The position numbers and the translations under genes were made by a program. From assembly GCA_945861435.1 (NCBI GenBank), contig CAMAUX010000006.1:62001-126000 (forward strand): a stretch of 64,000 nt of DNA. Reading direction: 5' to 3'. Under the pieces are notes generated by a model. It was not told the DNA's origin. It saw only the letters and a program-made list of their open reading frames with translations, and searched no databases. Source of the DNA: Chthoniobacter flavus. GTDB lineage: Bacteria > Verrucomicrobiota > Verrucomicrobiia > Chthoniobacterales > Chthoniobacteraceae. Of this stretch, positions 25,240 to 34,787 are shown one piece after another. How positions within the stretch are numbered: position 1 is the stretch's first letter; each line of letters begins with the position of its first letter.

Positions 25240-27669
25240 ATGCATCTCCTTTCCAAACTCCTTCTTTGCGCCGCTGCGCTGTCCCCATGCGTATCCATTG
25301 CGGCTGCGCTCGATCAGGCGACTCTCGACCTTTCTCTGGAGCCGCCCGTGATTCAGACCCAGCCCGGCCCGGAGTACGACGACAGCGCGCGCCCGGGGAA
25401 CATGATCCTCGGGATCGACCGCACGCCGAAGGGGCGGTTGTGGGCGGCATGGGTGGGAAATGGAGACAGCGCGAACGGGTTCTTTCTTCTCGCCAGCAGT
25501 GACGATGACGGGCGGACGTGGTCCAAGCCCCGCGTGGTCATCGATCCCGTGGATCTGCCCGGCAAGCCCAACCGCCGATCACTCGTCGGCAACCTGTGGA
25601 CGGATCCCCTCGGCAGACTCTGGTGCTTCTTCGATCAAAGCCTCGGCTACTTCGATGGACGCGGCGGCGACTGGTACATCCGCTGCGACAACCCAGATGC
25701 CGATGTGCCGCGCTGGACCGCCCCGGTCCGCATCGCAGACGGCTGCACCCTCAACAAACCCACCGTCCTCGCCAATGGCGACTGGCTGCTGCCCGTGTCC
25801 CTCTGGACCCGCGACCGGATCGGACCGTGGAACCGGGACTTCGAGGGCGTCGAGAGTTTCCGCGATGCGCACCATGCGCTGGATCCGGATCGGATGGCGC
25901 ATGTGTATGCATCGACCGATCAGGGCAGGACATGGTCCCGGCGCGGTGGAGTCGCGTTTCCCGGCACGGACTTTGACGAGCATATGGTCGTGGAGAAGCG
26001 GGATGGCTCGCTCTGGATGCTGGCGCGTACGAAGCAGGGGATCAGCGAAAGCTTCTCCAGCGACCGCGGGGCCACATGGTCCACGCCCCAGCCCAGCGCG
26101 ATCCAGAATGTGAGCGCCCGCTTTTTCATCCGAAGGCTGGCGTCTGGAAACCTCCTGCTGGTGAAGAATGGGCCGGCCGACGTCCGTCTTCCGCGCCGCT
26201 CCAGCCTCACCGCATTTCTCTCCACGGATGACGGACAGACTTGGGGGAAGAGCCTGCTGCTCGATGACCGCACGTCCGTTTCCTATCCCGACGGATTTGA
26301 GGGGCCGGATGGAATCATTCACATCCTCTATGATTGGAACCGCCACACGGACGCGGAGATTCTTCTGACGAAATTCACAGAAGCCGACATCGTGCGCGGG
26401 CTGGTGCCGACGCCGGGGATCGACTGGCAGAAGCAACTCATCACCAACGGCACGCCGCGCACCTTGGTGAACAAGGCGCTGAACACTCCGCATCCGGAGC
26501 TGGGCGGGAAATCCATCAAGGCTGATCCGCATTGGACGGCACAGGCCGCCGGGGATGCGAAGCAGGACCGCCGAAGCATTCCCTACGATGGGTTCTCGCC
26601 GAACCGGATGGTTTGCGACACGACGTTGCGCGCGATGCCCGACGGATCGTGGGCGCTCTACATGCTCGCGGGCGGAGACTTTGAACCCTCTCCCGAGAAT
26701 TACATGGCGGTGACACGGAGCACGGATGAAGGCAGAACGTGGACGCCGCTCGAGGCGGTCAACACGGGGTTTCCGCGCAGCGGTCGCACGATCGGTCAGG
26801 GCCCGACGGAACTCATGATCCATGAGGGGCGCTCGACCATGTTCTTCAGCACACACGCGAGGACGTGGGGCAATGACTGGCAGTCCTGGATGATGCACAG
26901 CCTTGATAGCGGCCGCACGTGGTCCAAACCCGAGGCCGTCCCCGGCCGGCTTGGGAAGTTCACCTTCCTGCGGAAACACCTTGTGACAAAAGACGGACGC
27001 ATCCTCGTCCCGTTCCAGCATTATCTCGGTGCCCCGGATGGCACACCCCCGCCGCCGGAAGAGGCATCTCCATGGCATGGTGAGATTTTCCATCACGTCA
27101 GCAACCCCAGGAACGGCGTGCTGATGAGCAGCGACGGGGGAGTCACATGGTCGGAGCACGGCGATATCCGCCTCACGCCAAACGACCGCTACCACGGCTG
27201 GGCGGAGAACGATCTCTTCGAGCGCGCCGACGGGAGCGTTGGCATGATCATCCGGGGCGACCGGTTGGGCGGTGTGCTGTTTCAGGCGGTCTCGACAGAT
27301 GGCGGCCGGACATGGCCCGCCTTTGCCTCGATCACAGAAATTCCGAATCCGGGAAGCAAGGCGACGCTCTACCCGCTTGGGGGTGATGCGGTGGCGCTCC
27401 TCCATAATTCGAATTCCAAACGGCGTGCGCCGCTTTCCCTCTGGATCAGCTTCGACGGGATGAAGACGTGGCCTTATCAGCGTGTGCTGGTCGAGGAAGC
27501 CGGGCCCGATCCGAAGTTTACTGGGAAACCCATGCGTGGTGCGCTGAATTATCCCGATGGATTCGTGAGTAGCGACAGGCAGTGGCTCCACTTCGCGTTC
27601 GATGACGCGCGCCACCGGGCGGTACATTACAGCGCAAAGCTTCCGCCGGTTCCGCCAAACAGGCCGTGA
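25240..27669 (+). CDS. Secreted protein with two sialidase-fold (BNR/Asp-box) propellers
   Basis: The protein has 809 residues with a signal peptide (MHLLSKLLLCAAALSPCVSI). Residues about 40-410 form one six-bladed sialidase-type propeller (RTPKGRLWAAWVGNGDS, SSDDDGRTWSKP, STDQGRTWSR, SYPDGFEGPDGIIHILYDW). Residues about 430-800 form a second (MPDGSWALYMLAGGD, STDEGRTWTPL, SLDSGRTWSKP, SSDGGVTWSE, STDGGRTWPA, NYPDGFVSSDRQWLHFAFDD). Both end with the same YPDGF blade, so the protein is an internal duplication or fusion of two exo-hydrolases. True neuraminidase activity is not implied; many such proteins act on other glycans. It is divergent from the triple-fusion operon. Confidence 0.9.
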   Translation: MHLLSKLLLCAAALSPCVSIAAALDQATLDLSLEPPVIQTQPGPEYDDSARPGNMILGIDRTPKGRLWAAWVGNGDSANGFFLLASSDDDGRTWSKPRVVIDPVDLPGKPNRRSLVGNLWTDPLGRLWCFFDQSLGYFDGRGGDWYIRCDNPDADVPRWTAPVRIADGCTLNKPTVLANGDWLLPVSLWTRDRIGPWNRDFEGVESFRDAHHALDPDRMAHVYASTDQGRTWSRRGGVAFPGTDFDEHMVVEKRDGSLWMLARTKQGISESFSSDRGATWSTPQPSAIQNVSARFFIRRLASGNLLLVKNGPADVRLPRRSSLTAFLSTDDGQTWGKSLLLDDRTSVSYPDGFEGPDGIIHILYDWNRHTDAEILLTKFTEADIVRGLVPTPGIDWQKQLITNGTPRTLVNKALNTPHPELGGKSIKADPHWTAQAAGDAKQDRRSIPYDGFSPNRMVCDTTLRAMPDGSWALYMLAGGDFEPSPENYMAVTRSTDEGRTWTPLEAVNTGFPRSGRTIGQGPTELMIHEGRSTMFFSTHARTWGNDWQSWMMHSLDSGRTWSKPEAVPGRLGKFTFLRKHLVTKDGRILVPFQHYLGAPDGTPPPPEEASPWHGEIFHHVSNPRNGVLMSSDGGVTWSEHGDIRLTPNDRYHGWAENDLFERADGSVGMIIRGDRLGGVLFQAVSTDGGRTWPAFASITEIPNPGSKATLYPLGGDAVALLHNSNSKRRAPLSLWISFDGMKTWPYQRVLVEEAGPDPKFTGKPMRGALNYPDGFVSSDRQWLHFAFDDARHRAVHYSAKLPPVPPNRP

Positions 27670-27856
27670 GCGCAATAATAGACTCCCCACGGGAGGGGTT
27701 GGTGGAATTCCGAGCGCCTCTTATGAAGCCCTGCAGGGACAGTCGTGCATTGAGTGTGTACGCCCAGTCCGCAATGGAGCAGGGACGTTCCGCACATGGA
27801 CAGGTTTCCGGTCGACTAATGATGTCGCCCATGTCTAAAGCATCGCACTCTTATTT

Positions 27857-29413
27857 ATGAGCACCCCCCTCTTCCTGATCCGGTTTCTTCTGACGCGGTC
27901 CCGCCCACTTCAGCGCTCGCTGATGATAGCGGCTGGATTGGGGTTCATGAGTTTTGGAAATGTCCACGCCGTGGAGTGGCTCGTGGGCTTTAACAAGGAG
28001 TGGTCCACAGCGGTCGGCGAGATCAAGCCTGAGCGGGACGCCCTCAAGGTCATCGACGCGGCAAAGGGCGGGTTGTTTGCCGCTCCCGACGACGCTGCGG
28101 CATGGGAGGAGCGCGTGCTGCGCCTCATGCGGGATGGCCTGATGACGGGCCGGAGTCCCAAGGTGTACCTCGCGCCGGGCATCGGTTTGCCGGCAAAGCA
28201 AATGAGCGCGGAGCAGTTCGCGGAGGTGACGAAATTGCTGGCCCAGTTGAAGGGACTGCCCGGGGAGAAGGTGCTCGCCTATATTAACGAAACCGATGAC
28301 CAGTTCGAGCTCTGGACGACCGAGTGCATTTACGCGAACGGGTACGGAGGCGGCATGTCGCGCGTGGAAAAGACCAACTACGGATGGAGCTACGCCTCCA
28401 TGATGTTCGATGGTGAAAAGCAGCACCTCGAGGTCCTGCGCTTCTGGGATCTCGCATTGAGCAACAACACCATGGAGGAGGTGAAAGGACCCAAGGGCTC
28501 GGAGGTGCTTGGGCAGTTCGTGAAACTCTTCCTCGAGCGAACCATCGCGCCCAAGGCCACGACCACGGTGTTCGCGACGAAACCGCATCAGACAGACCGG
28601 GTGTTGGCGATTCAGAACGAGTGCCGCCGCTTTCTGAGTGCGCGCATCGTGAAGACGCTGCAGAAGAACAAGACGATGCTCACGAAGCACAACGGCTTCC
28701 GCTGCGCGAAGTGGGGCGGGTCTTTCACAGACACGAGCCGGCTGCTGATGCCCTTCCTTTCGCACGACGACGGCGGCTCCTTCATCGCGAGCCGGCTCAC
28801 ACCAGACATCGCCCTGCTTTACGGCAACCATCTTGCCGCCACCGAAGCTGTCGCGAAGACGATCAAGGCGGATCGATGGCCTTCCGTCCTGCAACTGCAA
28901 ACCCAGCAGGTCACACAGGATGCCGCAGAACAGCTCGGCCTCCAGCGCGCGACGGGTCACTTTGCGGGACAGGCCAACCTGCTGTCTGAGTTCTTCGAGA
29001 TCACAGGGATCCCGGTGGCTCCTGACTTCGACTACTGGAGTTACACCACGCCCGCCGGGCGCTACACCGCCTGGTTCATCGACGACCAGTTCTACGCCGT
29101 CGAAATCGAACCCTCGGAAGATGCTGCCAAGCACATGGACGCGGTGATGGAGGATCTCACCAACCGCTACGGCGCGTTCACGGATCGCCCGGGGAAATGG
29201 GGCAGAAGCCATTTGATCCACGAGGACTCGGATGGCGGCACGCTCGTGATGTACGAGCCCAGCGGCACCAAGAAGAACCTCAAGCGGATTTACCATTACT
29301 CGCTCAAGATGCGGCCGATGGTGAGCGCGAAGATGGCGGCGGTGAAGGCGGACGCCGAGAAAAAGGCAGCCCAGGACAAGGCGGCGGCAGCGAAGAAGGC
29401 ATCGCAGTTCTAG
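27857..29413 (+). CDS. Unknown secreted protein of 518 residues
   Basis: I do not recognise this family. The start at ATG 27857 gives a basic N-terminus followed by a hydrophobic stretch (SLMIAAGLGFMSFGNVHA), a plausible signal peptide or anchor. The remainder is soluble and well-formed, with no obvious repeats or cofactor motifs, until a Lys/Ala-rich coiled tail (MAAVKADAEKKAAQDKAAAA). Codon usage matches its neighbours, and the mirror frame on the other strand is a shadow. It follows the double-propeller gene by 187 bases in the same direction and might be co-regulated with it. A dispersed repeat lies just downstream. Confidence 0.8.
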   Translation: MSTPLFLIRFLLTRSRPLQRSLMIAAGLGFMSFGNVHAVEWLVGFNKEWSTAVGEIKPERDALKVIDAAKGGLFAAPDDAAAWEERVLRLMRDGLMTGRSPKVYLAPGIGLPAKQMSAEQFAEVTKLLAQLKGLPGEKVLAYINETDDQFELWTTECIYANGYGGGMSRVEKTNYGWSYASMMFDGEKQHLEVLRFWDLALSNNTMEEVKGPKGSEVLGQFVKLFLERTIAPKATTTVFATKPHQTDRVLAIQNECRRFLSARIVKTLQKNKTMLTKHNGFRCAKWGGSFTDTSRLLMPFLSHDDGGSFIASRLTPDIALLYGNHLAATEAVAKTIKADRWPSVLQLQTQQVTQDAAEQLGLQRATGHFAGQANLLSEFFEITGIPVAPDFDYWSYTTPAGRYTAWFIDDQFYAVEIEPSEDAAKHMDAVMEDLTNRYGAFTDRPGKWGRSHLIHEDSDGGTLVMYEPSGTKKNLKRIYHYSLKMRPMVSAKMAAVKADAEKKAAQDKAAAAKKASQF

Positions 29414-29464
29414 GAATGGACGGTCCTCTGTGGGCTTCCTAGACAGCGGTCCTGCCCGCCTTTC

Positions 29465-29637
29465 GCGGAGCGCATAGCGTGGTGGAACGCGATCCGGTGG
29501 TTTCCTTGCGTCCGCGTTTCGGAGTGCGATCACCGACTGGCGCTCATCCCTGGCATGCCGACGTTGCGAGTGGCCTGTTGGCTGCTCGGGTTCCCTCCAC
29601 AAGGCATGACCGGTGCCGTTATCTCAGCGTCACTCCG
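29465..29637 (+). repeat. Dispersed repeat copy A (degenerate)
   Basis: This stretch aligns by eye with the element at 38020-38325: shared blocks include GCGATCCGGTGGTT, the GCGTTGCGAGTGGC-like block (TTGCGAGT), TGCTCGGG and CAAGGCA. Its right end reads (reverse complement) GAGTGACGCTGAGATAACGG, resembling the inverted-repeat end GAATGGCACTTGGTTAAGGG of the 38-kb copy. The left end is not clear. It lies between the unknown secreted protein and a small gene and carries no open frame of its own. Confidence 0.6.
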
Positions 29638-29703
29638 GACTAATGATCAGGAGCTTGGCCGCCAGGTTTGCTCGTTGTATAAGACCCGCCTAAGCGACAC
29701 CTC

Positions 29704-30123
29704 ATGTTACTCGACAAACTTTACGACATGCTCTTCGAGTGGGCGTTTAAGAAACTGATGGAGGCGAAGTTGAGGAACGCGGTCGTCGTTCTTCGTTCCT
29801 ACCGGAAAGCCGGGATCTGGGTGTATGACCACGAGTCCAGCAATGTCCGGGAGGAGCCGTTTGCGGGGGAGATCCCGAAGGTGATTGAGGAGGCGCTGCG
29901 GCACGCGAAGATCCCCGTCGAGGAAGCGGAAAAAGGTTTCAATCTCACGCTCAGCGCCGCCGAGTCTCCTGTTAGTCAGTTCTGCCTGAAAAAGGAGCGA
30001 CGGCAGCCCGATGGAGTTTGGTATTGCTGGGCAGCCAAAGGCTTGAAGGCGCGTGTGTGGCCGCCATCAGACGGTTGCCACGAAAATGCTCCCGACAAAA
30101 TTCATGTTCGGGTGGAGGTGTAA
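29704..30123 (+). CDS. Small protein, possibly DUF6717-like
   Basis: The protein has 139 residues and no signal peptide or membrane span. The core GIWVYDHESSNVREEPFAGE, followed by IPKVIEEAL, FNLTLSAAESPV and VWYCW, resembles a family of small proteins (tentatively DUF6717) that share a VWVFDD...L..EPFV pattern and a second half with FSAxPF and WYxxxxxG. No function is known for that family. A dispersed repeat ends about 65 bases upstream. It is convergent with the M20 dipeptidase gene. The match rests on a few motif positions only. Confidence 0.65.
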   Translation: MLLDKLYDMLFEWAFKKLMEAKLRNAVVVLRSYRKAGIWVYDHESSNVREEPFAGEIPKVIEEALRHAKIPVEEAEKGFNLTLSAAESPVSQFCLKKERRQPDGVWYCWAAKGLKARVWPPSDGCHENAPDKIHVRVEV

Positions 30124-30243
30124 TCTCAGTCGCGGCATGCGCGCTCTCTGGCCTGTCTAACGACACGCTTCCCTGACCGCCACGTGGATGACTCCGCGGT
30201 GCGCTGCGTGAAGGCCCGGCGGGGTTTTACTCGTAATGGCGCG

Positions 30244-31584
30244 TCACGCTTTTCCGCGCGCCAGTTCCTCCAGCAACGCCTGATTGAGCCGGATCCCCGC
30301 TTCAAAGTTCGCCAATGGGAAGTTCTCGTTCGGCGCATGCGCGCGGCAATCCGGCAGCGCGAGGCCGAGCAGCAGCGTGTCCGCTCCCAGCACCCGCGAG
30401 AAGGTGTTGATGATGGGAATGCTCCCCCCCTCCCGGATCAGCGCGGTCTTGCGTCCGAAAGTCTTCTCCAACGCCCGCTGCGCAGCCTGGCCATCGGCGG
30501 AATGCGGGTCCGTGAGATATGGTTCTCCGTAATGCCCGAGTTCCACCTCCACGCGGACTCCGGCCGGCGCACGCCGCAGCAGATCCGCACGTGCCGCCTC
30601 GAGGATCGCCTCCGGTTTCTGCTCCGGGACCAGTCGGAACGTGAGCTTTGCAAACCCTTCGCGACCGATGACGGTCTTCGTTCCCTTGCCCTGAAACCCA
30701 CCGCCGATTCCGTTCACCTCGGCCGTGGGCCGTCCCCAGACCCGCTCCAGCGAGGTGTACCCGGCCTCGCCGAAAAGCGCGGGCACGCCCGTGAGTTGCT
30801 GCATGTCCGCGTCGCCTATGGGCAGGCGGCCCCACGCCTCCCGCTCCCATGGGGCCAGGGGCGTTACCGCATCGTAAAACCCCGGGATCAGCACGCGGCC
30901 CGCGTCGTCGTGGAGGCCCGCAACCAGGCGTGAAAGGGCCGTGAGCGGATTGGCCACGGCGCCGCCGAAGATGCCGGAATGCAGGTCCGTCGAAGGTCCG
31001 TGGACGCGGACCTCCAGAGCCGCCACCCCGCGCAATCCGTAGGTGAGAGTCGGCACGCCGGGGGCGACCATGCCGGTGTCCGACACCGCGATCACATCGC
31101 ATCGGAGAGCCTCGCGATGTTTTTGGAGGAAGGGCTCGAGGTTCGAGCTCCCGACCTCCTCTTCGCCTTCGATGAGGAAGATGAGGTTCACCGGCAGATC
31201 GCCCGCGCGCTGCAGGGTCTCCTCCACACCGCAGACATGGGCAAAGATCTGGCCCTTGTTGTCGGTGGCGCCGCGCGCAAACACGATGTCCCCGGTGATC
31301 CGCGGTTCGAACGGCGGCGACTCCCACAACTCCACGGGATCCACCGGTTGCACATCGTAATGTCCGTAGATGAGCACTGTCCGCCGGCCGGGCTGGTGCC
31401 GATTGCGTGCCACGACGATGGGGTGCCCCTCGGTGGGATGCAGTTCCGCATCCAGGCCCATGCCCGCGAGTTTCGCCGTCAGCCAGCGTCCGCACTCGGC
31501 TACCGCGCCGCGGTGTTCGGGGCTGGTGGAGATGCTCGGGAAGCGCAGCAGTTGCAGGAACTCATCGACGGCCGTGGGTTTCAT
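30244..31584 (-). CDS. M20-family metallodipeptidase
   Basis: Started at ATG 31584 (MKPTAVDEFL) the protein has 446 residues; the frame opens 29 codons earlier but reaches towards the aspS start. The dinuclear zinc site is complete: YGHYDVQPVDP (His, Asp), GATDNKGQ (bridging Asp), EGEEEVGSSNLE (catalytic Glu and ligand Glu), VSDTGM, and a C-terminal GGSIPII with the last ligand region near residue 425. The dimerisation lid carries the substrate-binding His in DLHSGIFGGAVANP. It hydrolyses di- and tripeptides in the cytoplasm. It is divergent from aspS, with 122 bases between the start codons. Confidence 0.95.
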   Translation of the reverse strand: MKPTAVDEFLQLLRFPSISTSPEHRGAVAECGRWLTAKLAGMGLDAELHPTEGHPIVVARNRHQPGRRTVLIYGHYDVQPVDPVELWESPPFEPRITGDIVFARGATDNKGQIFAHVCGVEETLQRAGDLPVNLIFLIEGEEEVGSSNLEPFLQKHREALRCDVIAVSDTGMVAPGVPTLTYGLRGVAALEVRVHGPSTDLHSGIFGGAVANPLTALSRLVAGLHDDAGRVLIPGFYDAVTPLAPWEREAWGRLPIGDADMQQLTGVPALFGEAGYTSLERVWGRPTAEVNGIGGGFQGKGTKTVIGREGFAKLTFRLVPEQKPEAILEAARADLLRRAPAGVRVEVELGHYGEPYLTDPHSADGQAAQRALEKTFGRKTALIREGGSIPIINTFSRVLGADTLLLGLALPDCRAHAPNENFPLANFEAGIRLNQALLEELARGKA

Positions 31585-31706
31585 CCCGCCGAGGATAGGC
31601 GCCGCGGTCCGCGTGCTCAATCCCGCAGCCTGCACGCGGCATCGGGGATCCCCCGCACTTTTGCCTGCCATTTCCCGGGGACGCGGCTACATTCCAGCCC
31701 CCTTTT

Positions 31707-33527
31707 ATGTACCGCACTACGACTTGCAACAGCCTGCGAACGGAACACGTCGGACAGACCGTCACCCTTGCCGGCTGGGTCAGCTCCCGACGCGACCACG
31801 GCGGCGTCATCTTCATCGATCTGCGCGATCGCGAGGGCATGACGCAGGTCGTGTTCCGGCCAGAAGAGCATGCCGCGGTTGCTGAAGCCTCGCATTCGTT
31901 GCGGAGCGAGGACGTGATCACGCTCACCGGGCGCGTTTCCGCCCGGCTGGCCGGCACGGAAAACGCCAAGCTCGCCACGGGTGCGGTCGAAGTCGTGGCC
32001 GAGGCGCTCACGGTGCTCAACAAGGCCGATGTGCCCCCGTTCCCCATCGACTCGGACGCTGGCAACGAGGATCTGCGCCTCGCCCACCGTTACCTCGACC
32101 TGCGCCGCCCCATGATGGCGCGCAACCTCAAGCTGCGGCACCGCGTCACCAAGACCATCCGCGATTTCCTGGACGAGGAAGGCTATCTGGAAATCGAGAC
32201 ACCCATTCTTTCCAAATCCACGCCCGAGGGGGCGCGCGACTTCCTTGTCCCGAGCCGACTCACCCCGGGATCCTTCTACGCGCTTCCGCAGGCGCCCCAG
32301 CAGTACAAGCAGTTGCTGATGGTGGGCGGGCTGGAAAAGTACTTCCAGGTGGCGAAGTGCTTCCGCGATGAGGATCTGCGAGCCGACCGCCAGCCGGAGT
32401 TCACGCAGATCGATCTGGAGGCATCGTTCATCACGCCCGAAGACATTTACGCTCTCATCGAGGGGCTGCTGGGCCGCGTGTTCAAGGCCGCCAAGGACAT
32501 CACCATCCCGGCGCCGTTCCCGCGCCTCACCTATCAGGAGGCGATGGACCGCTTTGGCAGCGACAAGCCGGACACGCGATTTGCGATGGAGCTGACGGCG
32601 CTCGACGATCTCTTCGCCCAGAGCCAGTTCAAGGTGTTCCGCGGCGCGCTCGACGCGGGCGGTTGCGTGAAGGCGATCAACGCACGGCAGTTCGCCTGCA
32701 TCACCACCGGCCAGATCGAGGACCTGACTCAGATGGCCAAGAACTTCGGCGCCAAGGGGCTCGCGTTCATCAAGGTCGAGAACGGCGAATGGAAGTCTCC
32801 CATCGTGAAGTTCTTCACCGACGCGGAGAAGGCGGCCCTTGCAGAGCGGATGCAGATCCAGGAGGGCGATTTGATCCTGTTTGGCGCCGACCGCTGGGAG
32901 GTGGTGTGCGAGGTGCTCGGGCGCATCCGTCTGCGCGTGATGGAAATCCAGCGCGCTCAGCTCAAGGCGGGCCACGTCTTTGCCGAACCCGCCCCAGCGC
33001 ATGTCGCGGCCGGGTTTGAGGAGAAGCTCAACTTCCTATGGGTCGTCGACTTCCCGCTTCTGGCCTACAGCGCGGAGGAGAACAAGTGGAACGCCGTGCA
33101 CCATCCCTTCACGCGACCGCTGAACGAAGACCTGGCGCTGCTGGAGAGCGGCCAGTTTGCCAAGGTGCGCGCGCAGGCTTACGACATCGTTCTGAACGGC
33201 GTGGAGATCGGCGGCGGCTCGATCCGGATTCATGAGCCTGCGCTGCAGTCCCGGATGTTTGACGTGCTGGGCGTCACTGGCGAGCAGCAGCAGGTCATGT
33301 TCGGCCACATCCTCAAGGCGTTCAGCTTCGGCGCACCGCCGCATGGCGGTCTGGCGCTGGGACTTGATCGCATGGTGATGCTGCTTTGTGGAGCGGAGAG
33401 CATCCGCGATGTGATCGCCTTCCCGAAGAACAACCGCGGTGTCGATCTGATGAGCGACTCGCCCAGCGAGGTCGACTTCAAGCAACTGCGCGAGCTCTAC
33501 ATTCAGAGCACCGCGAAGAAGAGCTAA
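31707..33527 (+). CDS. aspS: Aspartate--tRNA ligase, bacterial type
   Basis: The protein has 606 residues, the length of a bacterial AspRS with an inserted GAD domain. The N-terminal OB-fold anticodon-binding domain reads VTLAGWVSSRRDHGGVIFID. Class II motif 2 is FRDEDLRADRQPEFTQID (near residue 217) and motif 3 is GLALGLDRMVMLL (near 550). The GAD insertion occupies about residues 285-410. It charges tRNA-Asp, and tRNA-Asn too if non-discriminating; I could not decide which from the residues seen. No asparagine-amidating genes are in the window. A small secreted-protein gene follows 50 bases later. Confidence 0.97.
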   Translation: MYRTTTCNSLRTEHVGQTVTLAGWVSSRRDHGGVIFIDLRDREGMTQVVFRPEEHAAVAEASHSLRSEDVITLTGRVSARLAGTENAKLATGAVEVVAEALTVLNKADVPPFPIDSDAGNEDLRLAHRYLDLRRPMMARNLKLRHRVTKTIRDFLDEEGYLEIETPILSKSTPEGARDFLVPSRLTPGSFYALPQAPQQYKQLLMVGGLEKYFQVAKCFRDEDLRADRQPEFTQIDLEASFITPEDIYALIEGLLGRVFKAAKDITIPAPFPRLTYQEAMDRFGSDKPDTRFAMELTALDDLFAQSQFKVFRGALDAGGCVKAINARQFACITTGQIEDLTQMAKNFGAKGLAFIKVENGEWKSPIVKFFTDAEKAALAERMQIQEGDLILFGADRWEVVCEVLGRIRLRVMEIQRAQLKAGHVFAEPAPAHVAAGFEEKLNFLWVVDFPLLAYSAEENKWNAVHHPFTRPLNEDLALLESGQFAKVRAQAYDIVLNGVEIGGGSIRIHEPALQSRMFDVLGVTGEQQQVMFGHILKAFSFGAPPHGGLALGLDRMVMLLCGAESIRDVIAFPKNNRGVDLMSDSPSEVDFKQLRELYIQSTAKKS

Positions 33528-33577
33528 GGCCACCACGCACTCTGCAAGCCGCCAGCTTTCCGCGCCCCCCCAAGGCC

Positions 33578-34135
33578 ATGATGAGACGCCTCCGCCTTTT
33601 GCTGGTACTGCTCTTGAGCCTTGGACCTGCGCTCCGCGCGGAGGGCCCCATCCGCATCGATCCGCCTTTCAATCTGAGCTGGGGCGAGCCTGTCGCCCGC
33701 ATCGAACGTCTGGTCACGGGGTGCGGCGCGCGGATCGTCAGCCGCCAGAAAAAGGCGGGCGGCGAGGAGACTTTGGTGGCGGAGGACATCCCGAAAATTG
33801 AGGGCCTGCGGCGCCTCCTATTCCACCTGCGCGACAACCAGCTCATCGGCCTCGAATTGCAGTACCAAGGGGTGGTGGAAAATGAGGGGCGGGACTTCTG
33901 GGACAAGGAGAAGTACGACGCGTTCATGTCTCGTTGGAGGCAGGCCCTCGACAAACAATACGGTCCCGGCAAGGAGCTCACGCGGGAGACCCGGCGCGTG
34001 GGCGAGGTGAACCAGACCGTCACCAGCCACCGCTGGACCATCGGCAGCACGAACGTGGACCTCATTTATTTCGGTGCCGAGAAAGGGAGCGATATCTTCC
34101 GCACCCTCAGCGTCCATTACCGGCTCGCGCTCTGA
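33578..34135 (+). CDS. Small secreted protein of unknown function
   Basis: The start at ATG 33578 (an ATG follows at 33581) gives 185 residues with a strong signal peptide (MMRRLRLLLVLLLSLGPALRA). The mature part begins IRIDPPFNLSWGEPVARIER and has a mixed alpha/beta pattern ending TNVDLIYFGAE and LSVHYRLAL. Similar small exported proteins with a FxLxWGxxxxxIE opening occur across verrucomicrobia but have no assigned role. It follows aspS in the same direction and may be read from the same promoter. Confidence 0.8.
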   Translation: MMRRLRLLLVLLLSLGPALRAEGPIRIDPPFNLSWGEPVARIERLVTGCGARIVSRQKKAGGEETLVAEDIPKIEGLRRLLFHLRDNQLIGLELQYQGVVENEGRDFWDKEKYDAFMSRWRQALDKQYGPGKELTRETRRVGEVNQTVTSHRWTIGSTNVDLIYFGAEKGSDIFRTLSVHYRLAL

Positions 34136-34175
34136 GTTGCTGGGGCGCGCCGGGGGCGGGGACATCCCGCGTGCC

Positions 34176-34652
34176 TCAGAGCGCCGCCAGCAGTTGGTCA
34201 AGGTGCTCGGCCGGCTTCACCTTGCGCAGGACGGCTTTGAGGCGGCCGTCGGTTCCGATGACAAACGAGGAGCGCTCCACCCCCATCGACACTTTTCCGT
34301 AGAGCTTCTTCTCCACCCACACCCCGTAGGCCTGCACCAGCGCGCCGTCTTCGTCGCTGAGAAGCGGGAATGGCAGCGCCTCCTTCGCGAGAAATTTCCG
34401 ATGGCTCGCCACCGTGTCCCGGCTCACCCCGAAGAGGTGGACCCGACCGGCGAGGCCCTTCCATCCATCTCGCAGCGCGCACGCCTGCACCGTGCAGCCC
34501 GGGGTCATGTCGCGCGGATAAAAGTAAAGCACCACGGGGCGGCCCTTCAGTCCGCCGAGGCTGACGGGACGGCCATCGCCGTATTCGGCGCCCACCGCCA
34601 CCGCCGTGAAATCTGGCGCTGCATCGCCGGGTTGAAGAAGCACTTCGCTCAT
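34176..34652 (-). CDS. bcp: Peroxiredoxin, PrxQ/BCP type
   Basis: Started at ATG 34652 (MSEVLLQPG) the protein has 158 residues. The peroxidatic loop reads YPRDMTPGCTVQAC: the peroxidatic cysteine is in TPGCT and a second cysteine lies five residues later, the spacing of atypical two-cysteine PrxQ/BCP enzymes. The conserved arginine is in GVERSSFVIG near residue 125. It reduces hydrogen peroxide and organic peroxides in the cytoplasm with thioredoxin. It is convergent with the preceding small gene and divergent from pgsA. Confidence 0.95.
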   Translation of the reverse strand: MSEVLLQPGDAAPDFTAVAVGAEYGDGRPVSLGGLKGRPVVLYFYPRDMTPGCTVQACALRDGWKGLAGRVHLFGVSRDTVASHRKFLAKEALPFPLLSDEDGALVQAYGVWVEKKLYGKVSMGVERSSFVIGTDGRLKAVLRKVKPAEHLDQLLAAL

Positions 34653-34787
34653 GGGCCGCATCCTTCCTACAACCCGCCGCGCTGCCAAGCGTGGACATCT
34701 TCACCCGGGAAGCCCCGCCCGCTCGGGCCTTTCCATCCTGCGCGTGCGGTTGCGTTTCCCAACCGCTTGCCGTTTGATGAGGGCGCT

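Noticed and set aside
25240-27669. Sialic-acid catabolic island
   Set aside because: Sialidase-fold proteins in this phylum act on many glycans; no nanE, nanK or sialic acid transporter is present, and the DapA-like aldolase is too far away to link.
25579-27690. Long open frame on the minus strand (703 codons)
   Set aside because: It mirrors the double-propeller gene; its translation is Arg/His/Val-rich without motifs. In GC-rich DNA the antisense of a real gene is often open.
27851-29602. Long open frame on the minus strand (583 codons)
   Set aside because: Opposite a plus-strand gene with a plausible signal peptide and normal composition; the minus frame is His/Arg-rich.
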